Assembly (NCBI RefSeq): GCF_024343735.1
Contig: NZ_RJUE01000003.1
Coordinates: 1 to 64,000 of the forward strand
Reading direction: 5' to 3'
Source: Lacihabitans sp. CCS-44
GTDB taxonomy: Bacteria > Bacteroidota > Bacteroidia > Cytophagales > Spirosomataceae
DNA: 64,000 bases
This document shows, one piece after another, positions 18,679 through 26,598 of this stretch. A program made the position numbers and the translations under genes. A model generated the notes under the pieces. It was not told the origin of the DNA and ran no database searches. It saw only the letters and a list, made by a program, of their open reading frames with translations. Position 1 is the stretch's first letter; each line of letters begins with the position of its first letter.

Positions 18679-21252
18679 ATGGAGTTTATCAAAACTATAA
18701 AAGAAAAAATATCACTTGGCTTGTCGTTTATAAATGAAAAGCTGTATGCTGCTTTTGAGCTTTTCGAACTATTGCTACAAAAAATCTTCGGAAAGGAAAG
18801 AGTCATAAATTCAAAGCAATTTTTGATTTCAAAACGAAATGCTGCCCGTGTATTTATGTATGGCCATCTTAACCCTGAAGGCAGATATTACTCGGCTTTG
18901 AAGGTTATTTACAAATGGTTTTACAATACAGCCTTTGCGGTTATTTTTTACATTTTTTTGATAAAAACGAACTTCTTGTGGCTAACAGGAGGTATGCCTA
19001 GTGTGGAGCAACTTCAAAACCCCAAGCTCTCACAAGCCTCCACGATTTACTATGCTGATGGAGAAATAATGGGTAAATTTTTCACTGAAAACCGCTCTCC
19101 AGTGGATAGTGCAGCCATTTCACCTTGGGTATTTAAAGCCTTAATTGCTACAGAAGACAAACGCTTTTTTGAGCACTCTGGCATAGACCTTAAAAGAATG
19201 GCTGGTGTGGCAAAAGGCATAGTGACAGGAAATTCTGATTCGGGCGGAGGAAGTACCATTTCACAGCAATTGGCAAAAAACCTGTACAACACACGTAAAA
19301 AGGAGATGCGTGGCTTATTTTACTATATTCCTCTGGTGAAAACTATAGTATATAAAACCAAAGAATGGCTTACTGCTATTCAGCTAGAAAAGAGATTTAC
19401 AAAGGGGGAAATAGCTACTATGTACCTCAATACTGTTGATTATGGAAATAACGCTTTTGGAATAAAAACTGCTGCTAAAACCTATTTCAACAAAACTCCT
19501 GACCAATTGGACGTTTCTGAATCAGCGGTTTTGGTAGGATTACAAAAAGCCACCACTTACTACAATCCGATTCGTAACCCAAAGAACTCAAAAAAAAGAC
19601 GCAATACTGTGTTTCAAAGATTGGTTCAAAACGGAGATTTAGAAGCTGATAAAGCTGAGAAACTTTCTAAAAAAGATATCAAACTGGACATCAACATAGA
19701 AGATGCCTATGAGGGCCAAGGGAACTATTTCAAAGGCACTTTAGCTAAATTCATAGAAAACTGGGCAGAAAAGAACGACTTGGGAATTGATTTATATCGA
19801 GATGGTTTGAAAATTTATACCACAGTAGATTCCAAAATGCAGACTTATGCTGAAAATGCAGTAAAACAGCACATGAAAATGCTTCAAAAAGAATTTAACG
19901 CCCAATGGAAAGACAAAAACCCTTGGACTTATGAAAACGGTGAAGAAATACCCAATTTTATAGAATCGGTAGCTAAAAGAGAGAAAGTTTATAAACAATT
20001 AGCTATAAAGCACAATAACAATCAAGACTCTATAGATTATTACATGAACAAACCTGTCCCAATGAATGTATTCAGTTGGGAAGGAAACAAAGAAATGATG
20101 ATGAGTCAAATGGACTCTATTCGTTATTACAAAAAGTATCTTCAAGCAGGTATGATGGCTTTTGACCCTTACTCTGGTTTTATAAAGGCTTGGGTGGGAG
20201 GTATCGACTTCGACCATTTCAAATACGATCATGTAAAACAAGCTAGAAGACAGCCCGGCTCAGCATTTAAACCTATCGTTTATACTGCCGCGATTGACGG
20301 CCCACTAGACCTTTCTCCGTGCGACAGAAGAGAAGACAAGGAGATTGAACTAAAATGGATGGAAAATGGCGAGGAGAAAATCTACAAACCTAAAAACGCA
20401 AATGGTACGTTTTCAAACAGTAACATGACACTCAGAACGGCTATCTCAAGGTCGATAAATTCTGTTGCAGTACAGCTTACCAATGAAATAAAGCCAAGTA
20501 AAGTAGTAGAATATGCGAAGAAAATGGGTATTACATCTAAGCTTGATCCAGTGGTTTCTTTAGGCTTGGGCAGTTCTGATGTTTCACTTTATGAAATGAT
20601 AGCCGCTTATGGTATTTTTTTGAACGAAGGAATGTACAGAGAACCTATATTTGTTTTTAAAATTGAAGATGCTTCAGGAAAGGTTTTGTTTGAATTTGAA
20701 CCCAAAACACATGAAGCCATAAGGCCAGAGTCGGCTTACTTGATGCAATATATGCTCAGAGGAAACATAGAAGAACCGGGCGGAACTGGTGCCCGAATGT
20801 TCAACTACAGTGAGTTATTCAAAAATGGAGGCCAAGTAGCGGGGAAAACAGGAACTACCTCAAACAACTCAGATGCTTGGTATGTGGGTTTCACAAAAGA
20901 CCTTGTAGGGGGTGTTTGGGTAGGTGGCGACGACCGAAGTATCCACTTTAGAGGCGGCCTTGGTGAGGGCAGCAAATCTGCATTGCCCATTTTTGGTATA
21001 TTTATGAATAAAGTATATGCCGACAAATCGCTCGGCTACAGCCCTGGACCATTTCCGAAACCTAATATAAAAATCGAGAAAGATTACCTAAGTTGTTATT
21101 CAATCGTAAAACGAGACACTACTTCTGTAGACAGTCTCTCGGGAAAAGCAAATCTTGATTCTGTGGAACGATTTAGAAACAGATTTAATGCAGACTCGAA
21201 CATAAATCTTGATAGGATAAATAGTAAAAGGATAAAACCGGATTCTTTGTAG
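18679..21252 (+). CDS. Bifunctional penicillin-binding protein 1A
   Basis: 857-residue class A PBP that polymerises and cross-links peptidoglycan. A cytoplasmic N-terminus of about 80 residues and one membrane helix (about 82-97) lead to a GT51 glycosyltransferase: ATEDKRFFEHSGID (catalytic E159), GGGSTISQQLAKNL, and the third block LEKRFTKGEIATMYLNTVDYG. The transpeptidase has SAFK (S near 528), SINS for the SxN motif, and KTGTT (near 722). The C-terminal tail is polar. It has its own promoter and a strong terminator shared with the convergent protease gene. Confidence 0.96.
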   Translation: MEFIKTIKEKISLGLSFINEKLYAAFELFELLLQKIFGKERVINSKQFLISKRNAARVFMYGHLNPEGRYYSALKVIYKWFYNTAFAVIFYIFLIKTNFLWLTGGMPSVEQLQNPKLSQASTIYYADGEIMGKFFTENRSPVDSAAISPWVFKALIATEDKRFFEHSGIDLKRMAGVAKGIVTGNSDSGGGSTISQQLAKNLYNTRKKEMRGLFYYIPLVKTIVYKTKEWLTAIQLEKRFTKGEIATMYLNTVDYGNNAFGIKTAAKTYFNKTPDQLDVSESAVLVGLQKATTYYNPIRNPKNSKKRRNTVFQRLVQNGDLEADKAEKLSKKDIKLDINIEDAYEGQGNYFKGTLAKFIENWAEKNDLGIDLYRDGLKIYTTVDSKMQTYAENAVKQHMKMLQKEFNAQWKDKNPWTYENGEEIPNFIESVAKREKVYKQLAIKHNNNQDSIDYYMNKPVPMNVFSWEGNKEMMMSQMDSIRYYKKYLQAGMMAFDPYSGFIKAWVGGIDFDHFKYDHVKQARRQPGSAFKPIVYTAAIDGPLDLSPCDRREDKEIELKWMENGEEKIYKPKNANGTFSNSNMTLRTAISRSINSVAVQLTNEIKPSKVVEYAKKMGITSKLDPVVSLGLGSSDVSLYEMIAAYGIFLNEGMYREPIFVFKIEDASGKVLFEFEPKTHEAIRPESAYLMQYMLRGNIEEPGGTGARMFNYSELFKNGGQVAGKTGTTSNNSDAWYVGFTKDLVGGVWVGGDDRSIHFRGGLGEGSKSALPIFGIFMNKVYADKSLGYSPGPFPKPNIKIEKDYLSCYSIVKRDTTSVDSLSGKANLDSVERFRNRFNADSNINLDRINSKRIKPDSL

Positions 21253-21257
21253 AAAGC

Positions 21258-21297
21258 GAATAAAAAAAGCGAAGCAAATGCTTCGCTTTTTTTATTC
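21258..21297. terminator. Perfect 18-bp stem bidirectional terminator
   Basis: Stem GAATAAAAAAAGCGAAGC / GCTTCGCTTTTTTTATTC around AAAT, between convergent PBP1A and protease genes. Confidence 0.93.
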
Positions 21298-21310
21298 GTT
21301 GTCCTTTAAA

Positions 21311-22474
21311 TCATTTGTGAGCTAAAACATCTGGGTCACCGTCAGGGTCATTATTAACCGTTCCTCCAGAGTTTATATTTCCTAAAAGCAGCAAACCACA
21401 TACGTGTGGCGTAGCCATCGAAGTACCACTTATGGTGTTGTAACCTCCACTTTTCCAAGTAGATTTTATACTTACTCCTGGTGCACAGAAATCTACGGGT
21501 GGATTACCGTAGTTAGAGAAACTTGCGAAATTATTGTTTATATCATGAGCTGAAATAGTTACAATATTAGGACCATTTACCCTTGCTGGTGAATGATTAT
21601 TGGCATTGTCAGTTTCGTTACCGGCAGCAAGTGCAAATTTAACACCCGAACTATTAGAAGCATTTAAAACAGCCTGATCAAGAGCTGCAGAGACGCCTCC
21701 TCCTAAACTCATATTGGCAGCATCGCCAGCTTGACCATTGGCCGCTACCCAATCTACGCCTGCTATAACACCAGAGTTGGATCCACTGCCTCTAGAGTTA
21801 AGTACTTTCACTGGTACTACTTTTGCATTTGGTGCAACTCCTACCACACCGATCGTATTATTTTTGGCAGCAACAGTACCCGCCACGTGGCTACCATGTC
21901 CGTTTCCATCGTTAAAACCTGCATCTTTTCCGCTTGTAAAAGCTGAGAAACCTCTAGTAGCATCCACATTTAAATCTGGATGTGTTAGATCAATTCCCGT
22001 ATCAATTATCCAAGCCGTTTTACCAGTTCCGTCAGTTGAGCCTCCAACTCTTGCTATTCCCCATGGAATTTCCTGAGCCGGTTGAGTTGTACCACCTCCG
22101 CCTGGTTTTCCCTGGCTGATAGTTACTTCTTGATCCGCTTCAATGTATGCAACATTCGGATCATTCATTAGGCTTTTCAATTGAGCTGGATTTAAAGTAC
22201 CAGCAAATCCTTGTAAAGCAGCCGAATACACATGGTCAATTGCAGCTTCATTTGCTCCATTTTTTGTTAACAATGCAAGCACTTTTTCTCTGACAGCTTT
22301 TGGCATACCTTTTAGTTCAGGCTCTCCTTTCAATACAACTATGTATTTGCCTGGAATGGCAGAGGCGAAAATAGATTCGGAAGAGGCCAATGGAGCAGAA
22401 TCTGCGGTAAGGTTTTCGTTCTTACATGAAAGTAAAATGGCCACTGTAGAAGCCAATAAGATTAGTCTTTTCAT
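21311..22474 (-). CDS. Subtilisin-like (S8) serine protease lipoprotein
   Basis: 387 residues. A lipobox LLSC (C17) predicts lipidation, so it should be membrane-anchored. It is followed by an I9-type inhibitor propeptide (KYIVVLKGEPELKG to NVAYIEADQEVTIS) and a peptidase domain with the triad D158 (IIDTGIDLTHPDL), H193 (GHGSHVAGT) and S352 (SGTSMATPH), plus the oxyanion N286. The domain ends shortly after the Ser, close to the minimal length, with a short DPDGDPDV tail. No T9SS domain. No clear -7 box upstream. Confidence 0.93.
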   Translation of the reverse strand: MKRLILLASTVAILLSCKNENLTADSAPLASSESIFASAIPGKYIVVLKGEPELKGMPKAVREKVLALLTKNGANEAAIDHVYSAALQGFAGTLNPAQLKSLMNDPNVAYIEADQEVTISQGKPGGGGTTQPAQEIPWGIARVGGSTDGTGKTAWIIDTGIDLTHPDLNVDATRGFSAFTSGKDAGFNDGNGHGSHVAGTVAAKNNTIGVVGVAPNAKVVPVKVLNSRGSGSNSGVIAGVDWVAANGQAGDAANMSLGGGVSAALDQAVLNASNSSGVKFALAAGNETDNANNHSPARVNGPNIVTISAHDINNNFASFSNYGNPPVDFCAPGVSIKSTWKSGGYNTISGTSMATPHVCGLLLLGNINSGGTVNNDPDGDPDVLAHK

Positions 22475-22711
22475 TAATTAATAAGAGGTTTAAGTTTAAA
22501 ATGAATATTATTTTAAATTATTAAAGATTTTATAACATATCTCATGCATAAAATCCACTATTAACCGAAGCAAAAATTAAGCCTAATTTATTACAAAAAC
22601 AAATTATTTTGTTTAGAATTGGAACAATGTCTTAATTATAAAACTAAGGGGCTTTTTAGCATATAACCAAAATAAATCAATAAAAAACTTAACCTTGGAG
22701 AAGTTTGGCAC

Positions 22712-23413
22712 TCAATAAATCAAAAATATGGCAGGCCTCTTGTTTAAATCCGGAAGACCTTTTCTTTTCCAAGATTCTATGCTTTGGGTTTTGATATATT
22801 CTGTTTCTGAAGTAATATCAGCAGCTATACAAAGTCGTGTATTAGGATTGAGATTGTTTACGATCGCCGTCAGCATCTGATTGTTTCTATACGGAGTTTC
22901 CATAAAAATCTGCGTCTGTTTTTTCTGAAGTGCTTCACGTTCTAGCGAACGCAACTTCTTGGCTCGTTCGTCGTCCTTGATGGGTAAATAACCATTAAAA
23001 GCAAAAGACTGACCGTTAAAGCCAGAAGCCATCAATGCCAACAGAATGGAATTTGGCCCGACCAAAGGCTTGACTTGTAGTCCTAATTGATGAGCCACCT
23101 CCACCACCAATGCACCGGGATCGGCCACACCTGCACAACCAGCTTCTGAAATAATACCAGCGTCTTGCTCAAGTTCGTTTAAAATCCCAAAAAGCTCTTC
23201 AAAGTCAGAGTCTTGATTGATTTCTATAAACTGTAAGTCGTCAATAACAATTCCGGCTTTTAATGAAGATATAAACCTACGAGTGGTTTTGATATTTTCT
23301 ACAAAAAAAACCTTGATGGTTTTCATGGCCTCTAGGGCATAAGGCGTAAGAACCGACTGATGTGTATTCTCAGCCAGGAGCATCGGTAAAAGGAAAATAT
23401 CGGGTCGTTTCAT
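22712..23413 (-). CDS. RsmI-like SAM-dependent tetrapyrrole-methylase-fold enzyme
   Basis: 233 residues of the TP_methylase fold. Visible blocks: FLLPMLLAENT, FVENIKTTRRFISSL, ISEAGCAGVADPGALVV (the SAM-binding loop seen in RsmI), KPLVGPNSILLALMASGFNGQSFAFNGYLP, and ETPYRN. RsmI methylates the 2'-OH of C1402 in 16S rRNA; this short Bacteroidota form may do so or act on another substrate. Its ATG overlaps the stop of the DUF5916 gene by 4 nt, so it is the last gene of a three-gene operon. Confidence 0.85.
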   Translation of the reverse strand: MKRPDIFLLPMLLAENTHQSVLTPYALEAMKTIKVFFVENIKTTRRFISSLKAGIVIDDLQFIEINQDSDFEELFGILNELEQDAGIISEAGCAGVADPGALVVEVAHQLGLQVKPLVGPNSILLALMASGFNGQSFAFNGYLPIKDDERAKKLRSLEREALQKKQTQIFMETPYRNNQMLTAIVNNLNPNTRLCIAADITSETEYIKTQSIESWKRKGLPDLNKRPAIFLIY

Positions 23414-25629
23414 AGGCTTAACCAGTAAGTAAGTTTTACAAAAAGTGCTCTGTTTTTAGGCAGCCAAATTTCAGAATTATAATTATCAGAATACACCAAG
23501 AAGAAGTCAGAAACAGGAGCAAACCTCCACTGAAATCTTGAATTAACATTGAGATTTTTAAATTGTGAGTTATACTGTACGTAGTTGGTCCAGAAGAGTT
23601 TCTTGCTCATGGTAAAGTCAACATTCGGCCCAATGACATAGACTTTGTTCTTACCAGTAGATAGTTTTATGTCGTTGTAGCTATAATTCATGGCCACTAG
23701 ACCATAAGGTTGAAATCTATAATTAAGGTTTCCTGACATAGAAATTATTCTGCCGTCATAATATTGTCCAATCAAGGGATTGAAATTCAAAGAAATCTTC
23801 TTTCTTAAATCTGTAACAAGGTTTGCGTCTAATGAGTAGTAGGTGTAAGCCGTTCCTGCTTTTAGTTTTGGCAGCGTGCTGTTGCTCCTCAAAGCATCAA
23901 AATCTTTAAACAAATAAGTAAAATTTTGACTAAAAGTAGTAAGTAATCTTGTGGTGTTCTGGAAAGCCAAAAGCACAAATGGCCCGGCTTTTCGGTCAGT
24001 CAAACCAATTCCTTTGCTTTCGTATTGATCATAGTTGAAGCCTATGCTGTAACGATTTAAGACTTTGGATTTTGGAAAAAAGTTAAAGCCAAAGGTTGGA
24101 TTGAAATGGAAGAAATCTCCTCTAGGCACAAAACCTGCCTCAGCATTGAACCCTTTTCCCAAGAAATCATGCGACCACTTGGCTATAAATTTTCTTGTAT
24201 TATAGTTGAGCAATAAACCTGTAGCAAAGGGGTTTTCTTGCTGGTTTCTATCGAAAGAATAATGATAAAACAATTTCCCAATCCACTTATTATCATTCGA
24301 TTGCAAATTGTACTCTAAGCCACCTACTCTGTTAAAATTATCTAAGGCTTCACTGTTTGGATTAAATTTATTGACAAAAATAGCTGCGATATTAGACCTC
24401 TGAAAAATCCTTTTTTGTACTGCAAACACTGTAAAATTCTCAGCTTCTATTCCTTTTTCTTCATCTTCAGCAGTTTGGCTATTAAGTATTCCTACCCTCC
24501 ATGTATCCCCTATTTTACCACTTAGTCTTGCTCCATAATTTATTCTACTTTGAACATTCACACCTGTAGAAGTATCTAATCCAATACCTATTTTCCTAGA
24601 AAAAAATGGACTATACAGCTGATTTCCAACGATCAAAGTTCCTGTTGGCGGTAAAAATGGATTGGTAATCAAGCTACCAAAACCTGTGAATAAATCAGAG
24701 TTTTCTATAAAAAACTGCCTTTGCTCAGGCAAGTTCACATCAAACCGGGTAAGGTTAACCACTTGCCTATCAGCTTCTACATTAGAAAAATCTGGATTTA
24801 TAGTCAAATCTAAATTCAAACCAGACGTCACTCCTATTTTGGCATCCAATCCGATACCTGATTTGTAAGCCGTGGCAGGATCTTTGGCTTCAAAATCTTT
24901 GGATATCTTGCTTGCCACATAAGGAATCAAAGCTATGTTGGCTCCATTTTTCCTTAGCGGCCTTTCGAATTTTATCGGAATTGTATAACCCAAACTCATA
25001 ATAATTTGGTTCTGAGGCATTTTCACCAATGATGTTTGCTCATTTGTTTGGGTATCAAACCTGTAAGCCTTAAAAAACCACAGTTGCGAACCCTCTTTAA
25101 ATCTCAAAGTAGAAAACGGTATAACAGACTCCGAAACCCAGGCGTCATCGGCAATATAAGAGTTTGATTTCCACTTATTGTCCCAAAAAACATTTAAAAA
25201 GCTATTGTCACTGGCGGCATTGAACATCAAACCTTCACGCATAACACCGTAAGGGTTGGTCCCAAACATAAAACCATTTGTGTGGTCTGCAAAAGTATCA
25301 AAACAAAAGGTAATATTGTCGTTTCCACCTGCTCGAAAATCTCTTCTCAAAGAGGGAATAATGTAGTTTTTGGACTTAGAGTACATTTTAGCAGAAATGT
25401 ACAAATTCTTGTCATCATAAAACATCCTGATTTCCGTATCATTTTGAGCTAGACCTGAGTCGCTCGGAAAATACTGTCTGAAATTCTTAAGCACCTCTGC
25501 TTTTTGCCAGGCGTCTTCATTCAGTTTTCCGTCAACATTGATAGTTTGATTGATATATTTTATCTCATAACCACCCTGTCCGAAAGAATAAAAACCCACA
25601 AATAGCAAGAAAAATAATAATCTTATCAT
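23410..25629 (-). CDS. DUF5916 outer-membrane protein with CBM9-like N-domain
   Basis: 739 residues. Signal peptide (to FGQ), then a CBM9-like beta-sandwich: INQTINVDGKLNEDAWQKAE, IRMFYDDKNLYISAKMY, ITFCFDTFADHTNGFMFGTNPYG. After LDLTINPDFSNVEADRQV and LPEQRQFFIENSDLF the rest is repetitive beta-strand sequence, probably a beta-barrel. The family is widespread in Bacteroidota with no known function. Middle gene of an operon, overlapping both neighbours by 4 nt. A paralog lies at 52514. Confidence 0.88.
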   Translation of the reverse strand: MIRLLFFLLFVGFYSFGQGGYEIKYINQTINVDGKLNEDAWQKAEVLKNFRQYFPSDSGLAQNDTEIRMFYDDKNLYISAKMYSKSKNYIIPSLRRDFRAGGNDNITFCFDTFADHTNGFMFGTNPYGVMREGLMFNAASDNSFLNVFWDNKWKSNSYIADDAWVSESVIPFSTLRFKEGSQLWFFKAYRFDTQTNEQTSLVKMPQNQIIMSLGYTIPIKFERPLRKNGANIALIPYVASKISKDFEAKDPATAYKSGIGLDAKIGVTSGLNLDLTINPDFSNVEADRQVVNLTRFDVNLPEQRQFFIENSDLFTGFGSLITNPFLPPTGTLIVGNQLYSPFFSRKIGIGLDTSTGVNVQSRINYGARLSGKIGDTWRVGILNSQTAEDEEKGIEAENFTVFAVQKRIFQRSNIAAIFVNKFNPNSEALDNFNRVGGLEYNLQSNDNKWIGKLFYHYSFDRNQQENPFATGLLLNYNTRKFIAKWSHDFLGKGFNAEAGFVPRGDFFHFNPTFGFNFFPKSKVLNRYSIGFNYDQYESKGIGLTDRKAGPFVLLAFQNTTRLLTTFSQNFTYLFKDFDALRSNSTLPKLKAGTAYTYYSLDANLVTDLRKKISLNFNPLIGQYYDGRIISMSGNLNYRFQPYGLVAMNYSYNDIKLSTGKNKVYVIGPNVDFTMSKKLFWTNYVQYNSQFKNLNVNSRFQWRFAPVSDFFLVYSDNYNSEIWLPKNRALFVKLTYWLSL

Positions 25630-26282
25630 TTGAGAATATTTAAAACTGTTTCGATGTCAATTTCTAAGTAATCGTTAATGTAAGCACTGCAGGGTGGCAG
25701 TTCTTCTTTGGTATGCGAGCTTAACACACCCACTACCCTCATACCAGCATTTAAGCCTGCCGAAACGCCTGAAAAAGAATCTTCAAAAACCAGGCAATTT
25801 TCAGGAGAAATGCCCAAATTTTGAGCCGATTTTAAATAAACTTCAGGATTCGGTTTATGTTGACTCACATTTTCTGAAGCCATTATGGACTCCATATCCT
25901 TTTCAAAACCCAAATGGCCCATAATCAGGTCGAGATTGGCCCTTGGGGCCGAAGTAGCTACACCCGTTTTGAAACCAGCTTCTTTTAATGAGGTCAAAAA
26001 AGGCAAATAATTAGGAATAGTAACAATATGTTCGGCGTAAATCTCACGGAAGAGCGATTCTTTTTCAAACTCCAAATCCAAAAATTCTTGCCCAACTACC
26101 TCTCTTCCAAGGAAATGCTTGAGAATATAGCTATTGCTTTTGCCATACATGTGTTGAGCAAATTCCTCCTCTGTCGGAAACAAATTTCTTTTACCAAAAA
26201 AAGACTTAAAAGCTAAACTATGGTAGGGATTGGTATGGCAAATCACACCATCCATGTCGAAAATTACAGCGGCTTGGTTCAT
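25626..26282 (-). CDS. HAD-superfamily phosphatase/phosphomutase
   Basis: 218 residues with motif I VIFDMDGVICHTN (nucleophile D9, acid/base D11), a helical cap, motif II GVATSAP, and motif III/IV KPNPEVYL and CLVFEDSFSGVSAGLNAGM. It resembles beta-phosphoglucomutase and related sugar-phosphate phosphatases; substrate uncertain. First gene of the operon with the DUF5916 and RsmI-like genes. Its -7 box TAATTTTG (26294-26287) ends only 4 nt before the ATG, so the transcript may be leaderless. Confidence 0.9.
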   Translation of the reverse strand: MNQAAVIFDMDGVICHTNPYHSLAFKSFFGKRNLFPTEEEFAQHMYGKSNSYILKHFLGREVVGQEFLDLEFEKESLFREIYAEHIVTIPNYLPFLTSLKEAGFKTGVATSAPRANLDLIMGHLGFEKDMESIMASENVSQHKPNPEVYLKSAQNLGISPENCLVFEDSFSGVSAGLNAGMRVVGVLSSHTKEELPPCSAYINDYLEIDIETVLNILK

Positions 26283-26286
26283 ATCT

Positions 26287-26294
26287 CAAAATTA
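26287..26294 (-). promoter_or_regulatory. -7 promoter box TAATTTTG of HAD operon
   Basis: An exact TAnnTTTG, with 4 nt between its G and the ATG at 26282; the predicted start of transcription falls at the start codon. Confidence 0.6.
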
Positions 26295-26586
26295 ATGGAA
26301 ATAGTTCAAAACCAGTTTTTTGTTCGACAAAATAATAAGTTTCGCAGCCGAAAAGGGCAAACAAATATTAGATTCCTACAATTATAAAGAATCCATATAA
26401 ATCTTCCGTGTCGATAAGATGTCTGAATATTGAGCAAATTATTATTTAAACTTTTGATGTTCTGGCAAGTTAAAATCTTAAAATATTAACTCTAGATTTA
26501 ATTTTACCAATACATTTTTATAGCGAAATAGCCTTTTTGCTAAGAATATTATCAAACTCAAGCAGGTATTTTCCTCGAAAACCCAT

Positions 26587-26594
26587 TATTTTTG
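26587..26594 (+). promoter_or_regulatory. -7 promoter box TATTTTTG of uvrA
   Basis: An exact TAnnTTTG with 4 nt between its G and ATG 26599, suggesting a leaderless or near-leaderless uvrA mRNA. Confidence 0.55.
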
Positions 26595-26598
26595 CCAA

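Larger units (their letters stand above)
26283..26598. other. Divergent intergenic region, HAD operon and uvrA
   Basis: 316 bp, AT-rich, with a -7 box at each end (26287-26294 minus, 26587-26594 plus), both only 4 nt from their start codons. I see no gene or clear operator palindrome in the middle. Confidence 0.5.
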
